64,000 nucleotides of DNA, taken from Membranipora membranacea. Its lineage: Eukaryota > Bryozoa > Gymnolaemata > Cheilostomatida > Membraniporidae. Position 1 is the stretch's first letter; every line of letters starts with the position of its first letter. The stretch lies in assembly GCA_914767715.1 (NCBI GenBank), contig OU612073.1:17360001-17424000 (forward strand), in the 5' to 3' direction. The position numbers and the translations under genes were made by a program. Below are positions 36,701 through 48,288 of this stretch, in pieces. A model generated the notes under the pieces. The model made no database searches. It was not told the origin of the DNA and was given only the letters and a program-made list of their open reading frames with translations.

Positions 36701-39700
36701 GTAAACCTGACCTTTTGTGCCGACTATGGCGACGTGATTGTCACCACATGCTATGGATGAGACATCGACATGGAGTAATGCTTCTATAAGTTTGGGTTTT
36801 GTAAGCGACTGATCATCACCGTGTCCGAGACACCCACTAGCAGCCTCTCCGCAGGTCATTACTATACCGTTACTAGAGCTGAATATACTGAACCCGTCAC
36901 CGCCACAGGCCCTAAAAAACAAGTGTATTATAGCTGTAAGCAACGAATATGTGTAACTTAGTTCACTGTCAAAGTAAAGTAAATGTGAGTTGCCAACACT
37001 CTAATGACGTTTTAACTAAGATCAGATAATTTCATCAAACTCTGAATGGTACTAGGTTTGGAATAAAGTATTGATAATGATCATATTGATATAATTCTAC
37101 ACAGCAAAACATAAAGCACAAAGTAAACCGGCAAAACACATGCAAATACAAAGGCACAATAGGGAGTTTTAGTCATATTTCCATAACTCCCTGGCCAAAT
37201 GACAATTCAAACTGTAGTTGTCTGCTTATTGAACATGAAAGGACAATTCCGACGCTACTTTAAAGGGCAACCAAGGTTTCGCAGCAATGCATTAAGGTAA
37301 TGTCAAAGACCGATCCGAATATCAACATATCATATACCGTTGGATAGCTGGCGAGCTACTGAAAATGAATACCTGAACAAAGACTTGATTCGATGACGCA
37401 AAAGAATGCCAAAAAACAGCAATTTTGAGGGACTTTTTAGGTGTTTTTGGGGACTTTTGAGGTGTTTTTTAGCATTCTTTTGTGTTAAATTCAAGAAAAA
37501 TGAAGCTGCAATGAAAAATTCTGTTGGCATTTCCTGTGTGCACCATGGTTAATGAGAGCGGCTTCGTATGTGAGAACTCCCAAAACACTTTGTTTGGCCA
37601 CAATAATGGTTATTTGGACAGCATGTTTGACGTTATGCAAAGGTGGCGAAAATATTAGCCGTATTCGAAAGTCTACTGTCATTGCAATATGCAAGCTAAA
37701 GTTTTGAAAGTCGATATGTATGACATATGAAGAGTACTCTAAGAGGAAATCATAACTAATTTTATTATGCGCCTATGATCTGTTGTGAATAAATCATTGA
37801 AATTTCACATATTTTCATGGCTTCACAAAAAAAATGCATTGTATGGCGTGACGTAAAAAGTCAATTTAGACTAGTCATATATCAGAGAAAATCAAATTTT
37901 ATGATGAGCGTAATCTCTAAGTATACATTCCACCTGTTTTGAAATTTCTTGCAATTAATTTGACTCCTCCATCTGCATTGACAAAAACAGCGTTTTCTGC
38001 CTCATTTTCTCCCTAAAATGACACAACGTCATCGAATCAAGTTTTTGTTCAGGTATTCATTTTCAGTAGCTCGGCAGCTTTCCAACGGTATATGATATGT
38101 TGATATTCGGATCGGTCTTTGACATTACCTTAATGGGTAGCAAATAATGTGCTGGGCAGCATCAGCTTTGTGCATTACGCGATGCAAAACTCAAAGTAGT
38201 TGCTGACTCTAAGCTGGGTAACACTTCCGTTTAGGGGAGGTTCCAAGACTTTGCTGTAATAATTATAGAGCACAGGCTAAATAATAACAGGAACAGGAAA
38301 CTGCTATGTGGTATTCTCTTTTAGCTGAGTTTGAGTACCTGATTGAAGAAATGTTTCACAAGAATTCTGGCTGAATAATCATCCGAATTATATTTTGTCT
38401 TTTTCCCGATGCAGAAGGTGCAATCTGCTATTAATCAATGGCCATCAATGAGAAGTTGTTTGAAACCTTGGTTGCCCTTTAAGGATGGAGTGTAATTCGG
38501 ATCCAGCATTAATTGTAGTGACTTGGTGGTCGACCTACAGGGGTTTACTTGTGCAGGGAGTAGTAATATGTACAACAAAATCTTTTATGAGACTTACTTT
38601 TACCAATTTGGTACGCTCAAATTTACTTCCTAAAAACTTTTGACATCATGGTAATTACCTGGTAATTACATGGAGCATAGCATGTCTTGTCAAGACAGGC
38701 TACATTGAGCCATATTTAATAGTGTAAATCATGATGATTAATGATCTATTGATTTATAATTCACTAGAAAATCAATATTTGTAGTGCACCTGCTGTGGCA
38801 CAAATTGTGATCTTTAACTATAAACTGAACTCAAAATTATTGTATTCCTACACTTTTTCATCTCTAGTTTTCTTTTAAAAAACCCGTCAGCAGAGTCAAA
38901 TACAGTTGAGAAATGAGAAGCTGTAATGATTTTCAAAAATAATAACTATTTACTGAGAAATATTGCTAAATGTAAATCAGTCATTATTGATTGATAGGGC
39001 ATTGTTTATGAGAGTACTACCATTGACATCAAATCCATCCTAATCAATGTAAACAAATCCTTATGATGTATTTGGCACCAAAATGGAGCACATGTACAGA
39101 ATCGGAATTGGTTGATCTATCAACCTGGATAGGGAGGGGAGAAAGTGAATCTGAACTGAACCCCCTCTTTAAACAAAATGAAGTTGAAATTGGCTATTTA
39201 AAAATATTACTCACTTGTTAACAGATTTTCCCTTGAGAGCCTCGACAAGTGTAGGAGTGGCTCGTGATTTCTCATCTCCATGTCCGAGTTGTCCCTCTGT
39301 ACCCCTACCATAAGTATATACCATACACTCCTGGCTGACTATGATTGCATGGTCCTTACCTGCATACACCTGTAAGAGGGACATGAGGCTTGTTTGACCT
39401 TTCAACAAGGACAGCTCACTAAGCACCATTATAACTTTTCACCGAAACCTTTCTGTGCAGGTAGATGGGCAAAGGATATCGAAGTAGATATCATCATAAT
39501 CTGGATACACTAAGAGACAAGTCTCTGAGTAAACACAGCTTCAAATCTGTATGTGCCACAGTATGCAATAATCAGTAGAGCCTGTAAAAGTGAGACTACA
39601 ATAAGGCTATCACTAGGCTTTTATATATTATTAGCGCTTAAGATCACATTTTTATAAGTTATACAGCTTTAATACTTCACCTCCTTTATTTTGATTTTGT

Positions 39701-42700
39701 TTGGTAGGTTGACAACAGATAGCCCGAGAGATTGTGTTTGCAGGTAGTACAGGACAGACATAGTTTTCTTGCTATTTTGTGCGCTGTCCACAGAATTACC
39801 AAGTTCATCATCTGCTTCTTCTGATTTGTAGTCTACATATCTGGACATCACCTAAACACACAAACCAGAGCGGATATAAATATGAGACTCGAGACAATAT
39901 ATTGGAGGATAGATTAACGGATAGATCAGAAAGACAAGCCTACTTAACCAATTTACGGCATACTGGAGCTCTTCCTTGCTATCATCTTGGGTAACTCACC
40001 TTATTCTTCCTAACTAATTTGGGATTGAATAATAATCATCTTGAACTGGCTGTTATGTGCTTTTTTTCTTTGGCATGTCAATTTGTATGTGCTCTGTTTT
40101 ACAGGTAGCAATAAGAAGGAAAAGCCACGGTTCTAGACTGAATACTGTCTACTGAATGTTACCCCCTATATGATTGAACAGTGACAATCCACTTCTTTGA
40201 AACAATAAAAGGCATAAACTTAAATACAAATCAATACTACACAAAGAGTTTATTTCCTGATCGCTCTAGTTTAGCCTGATCTCAAAGGCTCCTTTGAGAT
40301 CAGGCTACTCCAGTCTGGTGTAACTAACCGTAGGTAATATTTCCGTCCAGAGTTCATCAGCTGAAGGTCGTTTGGTTGGATCTCTATCCAGCATTTTTTC
40401 AACTATCTCCTTAAACTCATTACTATAAGGTCCCTTCACCGGTGTGTACACTCCCTACAGTGTAACACCATATAAAGTGTGTTATACCTAGCCGTATGTG
40501 TCATTCAATTATATATTAGCATATGCTACACTGTCATTATCATGTTGCTGCTTCGCTCAGGGTTAGTGATGACAATAGCAATAGCCCCCACCGCTCCAAT
40601 CGAGATGAAATAAGGCTACTATGACAAGGAAAACTAAGCAAATGTAAAAAAGATGTAACTGCCACAACCTGTGTTAAATAGTTGGAGCTAGTAAGGAACA
40701 ACCTGACCAGAACACTGAAATTATACCATTCATTCCCAGTGTGATCTTCAATATATCCCATAATCCCATACCTTCATGATTTTGTTGACCACAGCAGGAA
40801 GATTGGACCCCTCAAACGTCCGCTCCAGACAAGCCATCTCATATAAGATACAGCCCAACGCCCAGATATCGGACTTTGGCCCGTAAGGTTTTCCTTCACA
40901 CTGAATAACATAGAAAGTCGGAAAAGCAATAAACTTGAAGGCTCGGAAGCCATTACAACTACCTAACAACAGTCAATATTAATGCAGAATAATAGGCAAA
41001 TATGGGTGGTATTTGAAATAGAAACTGTTAAAATCACTATCATGGCTGAGAGACCTGCTAGAGCTCTCACTCACTGCTTGATGCAACTATGTGTCTGCTA
41101 GTTTGTTAATTTAAGAACAGTTTTGTCACATTGAAAGACCAATATAGCGGTGAGTGTGAGGATTTGGCTCAAAAGTTTCACTTGTTCCCTCAAAGTAAAT
41201 ATACAAACCATTTCAGGGCTGATATAGTACGGAGTGCCGACCACTGTGTTAGCATCTTTACCCCCAGTAGTCAGCATCTTAGATATACCAAAATCTCCCA
41301 TCTTAATAACACCATCTGTGGTCAGGAAGATGTTCTGTGTCTTCAAATCTCTGCATAGAAATAGAATTAAAAAGCTGGAAGGTAGGCAGGGAGGATATAC
41401 GAAGGATCACATCGAGAAAGTGGATACACTTGACTAGCGTAATTCTGCTAGGTTGAGATAACTCCCAAAACTGGACCCTGGGTGGTGATGGAGGGCGACA
41501 AAGATAAACAGAAAGGTCATGTTCGCAACAGTGTATTGTGGAAGCTAATGTAGACAGATACACAATGTTTGCAATTACACAAAATGATAGCTTCTAACTG
41601 GAGCATTGTACAAGGATAATACTAGAACGACATCAAAGGCTAAGTCCACAAAGTGAAGCATAAACCGATGTACAGCGGCTAAAATCATCAATAACAGAGT
41701 AATAAGACAAACCTATGTAGAATATTATGTCCATGTATATATCTGATTGAGGCGACCATCTGAGAGAACATCTCCAGGATCCTCCGTTCCTCCAGTGGCT
41801 GGTCTCTCTTTGCTAACAGCTGAGCTAACGTACCGCCGTCAGCGTAGTCCATCTCAATCATAAGAATACCATCCTCCTCAAAACTATCAAAGTATGAGAT
41901 AATGTTTGGGTGCTCCAACATCGATAGCACTTTCACCTGCAATTAAAAATTGAAGTAAATTTGATTCACTTCCCAGTAAACAAAAAATTATTTTGCTTGG
42001 TAATGATGTCAAAAGCATCATGAACAAAATACCTCAGCATTAAAACATGTGTTAGATTTTACAATAAAAATTCTTCAGACAACTTGGATATGTTCTTTTT
42101 GCGTTACAGGAATAATGTAGAACAACTGTCCTGGTTGTTTTCAAATCTAACCCTGCAAGTAAAAATGAATATTCCACTTAGTCCCAATCATATGGTTGGG
42201 AGGATTCAAATTGGAGGCAAAACCCGGAAAGTAAAATTATCATGTTGGTGATGAGTCACTAACCAACTAGTAAACACAAACCTCATTGAGTGCCATCTGT
42301 CTTTCTGCGGCATTGAGGTCATGCATATTGATCTCTTTTAGAATGACCAATGATCCATCATCCTTCTTTCTGTAGAGGACAGCAGACCCATAGGCGCCCT
42401 TACCTACAGTCCGGATCTTCTCAAAGAACGCCATACTCTGCTTACTGGAGGTCGGGCGCAGGCGATCCACTCGAAAGTACAGTGAGCCAACTGTCCTGTA
42501 AAATATAGCAGCTAAGGTGTCAAGTCAATCAGAGAGTGAAAAGCACGAAATAGATAGTGATGTGAAAAAAAGGTGGCAATCGTACATCACACAATGTAGA
42601 AAGTAAAGGTGTTAGTGCGCAAAAGTCTCCTACTTAATTGTTTTATTACTGGAGCTTAGTCTAGCTTGTATGAGGGTGAGCTCATGTTGGCCAGCATCAA

Positions 42701-45700
42701 TTTTCACTAGCTAAGGTTGGAGTTTATAAAAATTAAAGCAATTTGTAAATGCCATAAATTAAGTAATTCCATGTCTGTGAGCAATGGCAAAATTTTCATC
42801 CTGCGAACACACATCACGGGTATCTGTAATGCGTATGGTATGGTATTTGTATCTTATCAAAGAATGGTGAAATTATAGCAAATATCAAAAGTGAGAGCTT
42901 CAAATGTGCGTGATGCTTAGATACCATATAGACATTATGTGTTCTCTTTGGCATGCAGAGAAGAACTACTACAGAAAACATATTGATCCACAATGTCCTT
43001 GCTTTCAGCTGTTGGTGAGTGTCCCTCTTGCATTTAACCACCGCCTTGTGCAATCAACAAGCTACATGTTATCACAGCTGTTATTAGCATTTTTTTCAGC
43101 AATAAAGTTAGAGTAGTTGTCAAAGTTTACTGCTTTAAATATCAAACAACCAAATTTTGACGTATTGAAATCATAGACTGTTATTGTGTTAAACACTCGT
43201 ATGTGCGGAGATCACATCAGTGATAATGTTACCTTGTGTGCCTTCGCCTGTTATGAGACAGACAGAGAGATAGTCAGACATTGAGGGGAGAACCATAGTG
43301 TGATCATGTGATGATTGCATGGTTTGATGGAAAGATCAGTTTAGAATAGGGAGATAACAATGGAATGGTTCGTTCCAGCTTTGAGAAAAACTACCAAAGA
43401 CTTTGGTGGGTGGAGGCAATTCAACTTGATGTATTATTTTGATGCGTCCAAATTTCAAAAAAGATTTTCAGTTTCAATAGGAGACAAATATTGTAAAGAA
43501 GGGTATAGAGGAAACTTGAACTTGTTATTATGACATGACATGACCAGACACACATACAGTCAATCATCCTATGACAATCTCAAATCTGTAAAAATTGTTT
43601 CAGCCATTTGGCTCTAATTCGTAGCACAAGTAAGAAAATAGCATATTTTGCAAAAAATATATAATATAGTATTACACCATCGATGCCCTAACATAAATCA
43701 TAAGTGGAATCTCACTCCTCACGGTTATATTATAAAGATATAAAGTGAGTTATCTTACCTTTCATGGTCGTCCTCAGCAATTCTTTTCAAGGGAATATTA
43801 GCACCAACTAAATCTTTGCTCATCCCGCATGGAATCTATTAAAAGATTACAACTGAATAGTATACTCTGGGATACACAGAACTTTGTTTGATTATGCAGT
43901 GAGTCACTGAGAGTCGACCGATTATTTTCCCAACCCATACTTAGATGTGAGATTCTACAGCGTGTGGAACATCCAATGTTATCTGTGCAACTATGTCAAC
44001 ACTATCTTCCCCTACTGCTTTACAGCTTGATAATTATTACTGTCAACTAGGCCAAGAAACGAATTCCTTGATCCCTGATTTTGGTGATGATAGTGATGCA
44101 TGTACAGCACTTCTTATTTCTCGCTGGCACATAGAGTCACCCTCAGACAATCTTAAAGCTTTCAAAACTCCTAACCTTTCAGAGATAGATAAAGTTCTGA
44201 TACTATATCGGCTCGGAATGACTTTCAGCTTAAAACTTTCGGGCGAAATCACATCACATTTTTGCTGTGCAGATATATTTTCAATTGTCCATTGTTCAAT
44301 GTTATATTTAGTGTGCAGTGTGTAGTGTATTTGGTGTGCAGAGAGTAGTGTATTTAGTGTAATGTTGTATTTACCTTGATGATTTGAGAGACTTCTTGAC
44401 TGATGATCTCTCCATCAAGTAAACTGGCAGCGGAGCACAGGAGTAAGTCGAGACGAGCGTTAACCCAGGATCTGTCTATGTGGTTATTAGTGAGAGCTGT
44501 GAAGAACTCACGGATCGATGTCATCTCTAATACGCTCTCCTTTGTTAGTAGCTGGTAAAAAAGTTAGTCGTATAAAAAATGGCACATTACGGTCGATTTG
44601 AAGTTGGGGAAGGGTATTCACCCAAGGGTGCTGGGGGGTGGGCTGGAAAAATCAACCCAGTGGGACTCGAACCCACGACTCCTGTGGCACCAATTGCCTG
44701 GTGGTGGAAAGCAAGCGCCATCTCACAATCCATAATATACATGCCTAGCTTATTATCACATATAGATTTTCGGCGAGAGATCTAGTGGTACACGCGAACT
44801 TGTTGGGGTAGTTTTTCAAAATTATCCTAGTAATAAACTGATCATATTCTGTTTGTTTGAATGCTTGAGACAATAAAAAAAGGTCTTTTAAATATGAAAC
44901 ACAGTCTGGCATGGTAACACATAATTATTGTGGTTAATTTTTGCTTAAACTTGGAAACTTAACTTTCTCGCTAACATAAAAACCTGCCACTGGCCTAGTG
45001 AATAGGTTTTTCGGGCTCCAAGATTTATTCTTAATCTGAATACTTTTCTGCCTTTGATTATAATACTATCAATGCTCCCAAATTGCAAATTAACTGAAAT
45101 TTCGAGTTGATCAGGTCAATCTCGAACAGATTGTCATGAACCTGATCTCATTGTGAAAGCCACAGAAATTGCATTCTGTGATGCACATAAACATACATGA
45201 CTGACTAGGAAGTGATACACATCTAAGATTCTGGGTTACCTTCTCGTCGAGGCCACATAGAGTTATCGTAGCACCGGAGCAGTTAAATATGAGAGCTATA
45301 CTCTCAAACTTCTGTGAGCACACTGATGTAGCAATCGTACCTAAGTAGGAAAAGCATTCTATATTGTGTTGAGACAGAATTATTGTACATGCTAATGTGC
45401 TGGCTCGGATTGGCTGATGGGAGGGTGAGAGCCAATGCCAGTAGTCTCATTTTCACTATATCTCAATAGGTACTTTCAGTGACCTGGTATTGGCTTTTCA
45501 TCCCACCCAACAACCAATCAGAGAGCTTGATAGCATAGATGGCTAATACTGTACGACATTGTGAACTGGCATTGTACAAGGTACTGGGAGCAATATATCT
45601 ATAGTATTTCTTGTGTTAACTGAGGGTTACTGGCTCATTTGTTGGAGTAGCACCGATTGGAGGTATCCGCATAAGCTCGTAGCAGATTTGAACAAGAGCT

Positions 45701-46536
45701 GTCTGAGAATTTTTGCCCAAAAGATTGAGTCGACTTACTTAATATACCGTCCAGGTCACAATGATCGTGTTTGAAGTAGACCACTTTGACATTAGGAAGC
45801 ACAGCCGCCTGCATCACCTGAGTAAATCTGACTCTGTTAGAGAGGATTAACAGCCTAGGAGGCTCTGTGGAGGCCAAAGCTTTACTAGCACCTGCAGTAT
45901 AAACAAAATTACTGTCACATATACATACATATATCCTGTTTATGTATAGTATCTGCTGACTTCATTTATCCTAAACAGGGCAATTCTGGGGTTTGGAAAG
46001 GTTGCAAGTAAACAATTTGTCATTTGATTGTTGCTTTTAAGTAAGATTAGCATTTTAAAGAAATAAACATTCAACGAAACAGGTTTATTAATTCTTAACG
46101 CAGGAAAAATATGTCTGAGGGCGTGTGCTCCCTGATACCCTTGGACCATTAACTTCTGCCGCTCCAGTCACCAATAAGACAATCGCCTTGACAAATTACA
46201 CCACCCATGGTTTAAAGCTGGTAACCATAGTACACCACTGTTAGTTAACAAAGAAACCAGCACAAAACTCATTATTGGCCTTCAGATGACAAGGGGCGCA
46301 ATTGTCTCACCGGTATCGCTGATAGCAACTGCTTCATCGTTGATAATGATTTCAGGCTGTACACCGCCGCTCAGGTTAGGGATGTTAGCACTGGTACTGT
46401 TGACGCTTGTTCTGCTGAAGTTATCTGAGCTTTGCCTCTGTATGTCATGCTCATGTTCAGGCCTTGGTGTATCGCTCACTGAACCCTCGTAGTCATTATC
46501 GTCTGAGTCTGGAGTCACTTCCCCTTCGTCGTCCAT
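30711..46536 (-). CDS. NEK8/NEK9-type kinase with N-terminal DUF4347-like region, RCC1 repeats and coiled coil
   Basis: Ser/Thr kinase of the NIMA-related NEK8/NEK9 group. Twenty-three exons on the complement, 5' to 3': 46536-46311, 45891-45739, 45340-45240, 44551-44375, 43835-43759, 42495-42282, 41936-41713, 41350-41209, 40900-40772, 40454-40329, 39851-39681, 39369-39215, 36911-36461, 36023-35805, 35403-35142, 34808-34621, 34233-34061, 33377-33205, 32814-32620, 32324-32193, 32080-31945, 31543-31436, 30912-30711. The total is 4134 nt and 1377 residues, in phase at every junction. Order: acidic N-terminus (1-75); DUF4347-like region (about 80-235); kinase (about 262-515) with GKGAYG, VILKE, HRDLKTQN, DFG, GTPYYISPE and SDIWALGC; RCC1 blades (about 580-860, GxLGHGD, CGDNHVA, WGHGACGKLGLG) with a last partial blade near 870; Ser-rich linker; GTVPLWIKAEL near 1100, recalling the NEK9 tail; coiled coil about 1240-1340. 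NEK8 acts in cilia and NEK9 in mitosis; the kinase and RCC1 part is closest to NEK8, the long tail to NEK9. Human NEK8 is near 690 and NEK9 near 980 residues. Confidence 0.9.
37264..38478. mobile_element. Non-autonomous TTAA-flanked foldback element in NEK intron
   Basis: Ends AGGGCAACCAAGGTTTC (37264-37280) and its reverse complement (38462-38478), directly flanked by TTAA at 37260-37263 and 38479-38482. A long inner arm 37288-37397 pairs with 38027-38136, about 110 bp with few mismatches. The right arm is split: about 320 bp (38140-38460) with no partner separates inner and outer arm. TTAA target duplications are the mark of piggyBac or Kolobok-type transposition. No transposase inside; a short internal hairpin lies at 37398-37482. 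Lies in the 2.3-kb intron between the exons at 39215 and 36911. Confidence 0.82.
44590..44745 (-). repeat. tRNA-derived SINE fragment
   Basis: Read on the minus strand it carries a B-box-like GGGTTCGAGTCCCA in a T-arm context (positions about 44648-44680) and an A-box-like GATGGCGCTTGC upstream at about 44710. It continues past the tRNA-like head into CTGGGTTGATTTTTCC and a C-rich body. The D- and anticodon arms do not form a normal cloverleaf, so this is a SINE and not a tRNA gene. In the NEK intron between exons at 45240 and 44551, partly abutting the latter. Confidence 0.65.
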
Positions 46537-48080
46537 AACAATTGATATTCGAATTACGACACAGGGAGGGATGATAATTTGAAGTCCTAGTAATAGTACC
46601 TGTAAAACTCATTAAAGTTATGTTTGCTAGTCCAGATATTTGGAAGTGTAATGACTGATAGTTGTACACAACTATGACCCTCTAACATCTTCAATTTGCT
46701 ACTATATTGAAGCCATAGCATCTATTGGTAGGCCTATGCTGTTTTGTCATCATTGCATGACTAGCCTCAAGTCATCAGATGCTGATTGATTTTCTTGAAA
46801 ATTACTCGAAACAAAACTTGATCAGCAATTGCTTTCAGAGCAAGAAATGTACCAGTGTGGGATAATGGTTGTCAACATGATCAAGACTTATGGTGGCTGT
46901 GAGCATACACAATTTGATTTACAGTAATTAAGAATGAGTTTATGAACTTCAATTGCTAATATAGTGTAGTAGCGCGACCAAAGTTTATTTTTGTCGGACT
47001 CTGACTGACTAACCTAACTAATCCTAGAGTGTTTTTGGTTAGAAGTGGCTCTACATGGAAGAATCTATAGACCTTTGAATTGAAACTGCAAACAGGTGCT
47101 GTCAACCAATGTGGCAAGATGTGTTAGTGGTTGTAAGTTGACTTGTAGGATGTTACTACATTGGCACCCACTACAAAATAACCCAGTTGTGCAAGGTGCA
47201 TAACATAAAACCAATGACAATCAAATGCTGAGGGTGTATTTCATTTTTTTTCAGGGTGATGATCATGGTCTATGAATTTTGATGCAATAGGTCACCAGTC
47301 TACCTTATAACGTCTCAAGACAGCATTACTATATCTCAAGACTACCGATCATGGACATCTCAAGACTCCCTTACACGCCTTAAGACCAGCCTCAAAAGGC
47401 CTCAGTACTATCCTACATCTTCACAAGACAGTTGAGTGACTGTGTTTTATAACCCTTCACGCACCCTTTGTGAGTAAGTGGGCATTGAAACCTTTCAGAG
47501 CATATAAATAAATGCAAAGACCCTACCGGCAACCAGCATCATATTGCAACACCTCTTGTATCATAGCAAGTCATCGGAAATCACCTAGGCACGGTGGTAT
47601 GCTAGGAAAACATCTAGGAAATGTGGTCACCAGGATTACGATATTGCAATGATAATGTAGTTCCTGTTGGTATGTCGAAACATGAGACAGCAACTAGAGG
47701 CCTACTACACAACTGCTATTGGTCTTGAATATGTCTATCACAGCTTCACTTCAAAACCTTGTGCTCCTGGTAATGTTTGACTGTCCCTGGTTATTTGTTC
47801 TTCAACTTAAAACTAGGAGGGAATCAGTCAGACGTTGCCACTGACTTTGGTGACGGATGTCATTGATGTGGACCAGTCACCCAAGTATACTACTACTACT
47901 ACTACTACTACTCGTTACAATTCATTTATCAGTTCTGACAGGACACCTTGAAAAATCATATGACGTGTTGTAATGCAGTCTTGAGAAAATTGCAAGACAG
48001 AATCTTGAGGCGTTGCTAGACAGTGTTGAGATGATGTATGCAGTCCTATGATGTACTGTTGTAAAGTCCTAATGCCTAAT
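46537..48080. other. Region upstream of NEK exon 1 (unit 1)
   Basis: No gene visible. Must hold the NEK promoter on the minus strand. Contains a run of loosely repeated phrases around CTCAAGAC / TCTCAAGACT (about 47318-47410) and a (TAC)9-type microsatellite near 47888-47914. Confidence 0.45.
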
Positions 48081-48288
48081 ACCTCCTTCCTCTTTCATTT
48101 GCTTCAGGTTTGAAGGTTCTAGCACAAACAGAGCTGACTTTATGGACCAGAGAAAAAAGATGCCTCTACAAAATTCACAAAAACCTGAAAGTGAATTTTG
48201 TAGAGGCACCTTTTTACTCTGGTCCATAAAGTCAGCTCTGTTTGTGCTAGAAGCTTCAAACCTGAAGCAAATGAAAGAGGAAGGAGGT
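48081..48288. repeat. 208-bp near-perfect palindrome (unit 1)
   Basis: Left arm 48081-48178 and right arm 48191-48288 are about 98-bp reverse complements with only a few mismatches, around a 12-nt loop (AAAAACCTGAAA). A transcript would fold into a long near-perfect hairpin. It could be a foldback transposon or a source of small RNAs. Copied at 55963-56170. Confidence 0.9.

Noticed and set aside
35778-36760. Plus-strand frames opposite the RCC1 exons
   Set aside because: Antisense shadows; the minus strand encodes RCC1 repeats with matching splice sites and phase.
37330-37530. Minus-strand frame with repeated KHLKSPQKHLKSP
   Set aside because: Comes from a short internal hairpin/repeat inside the TTAA element and not a gene.
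44640-44720. tRNA gene
   Set aside because: B-box and T-arm are recognisable, but the remaining arms do not make a cloverleaf and the sequence runs on as a SINE body.
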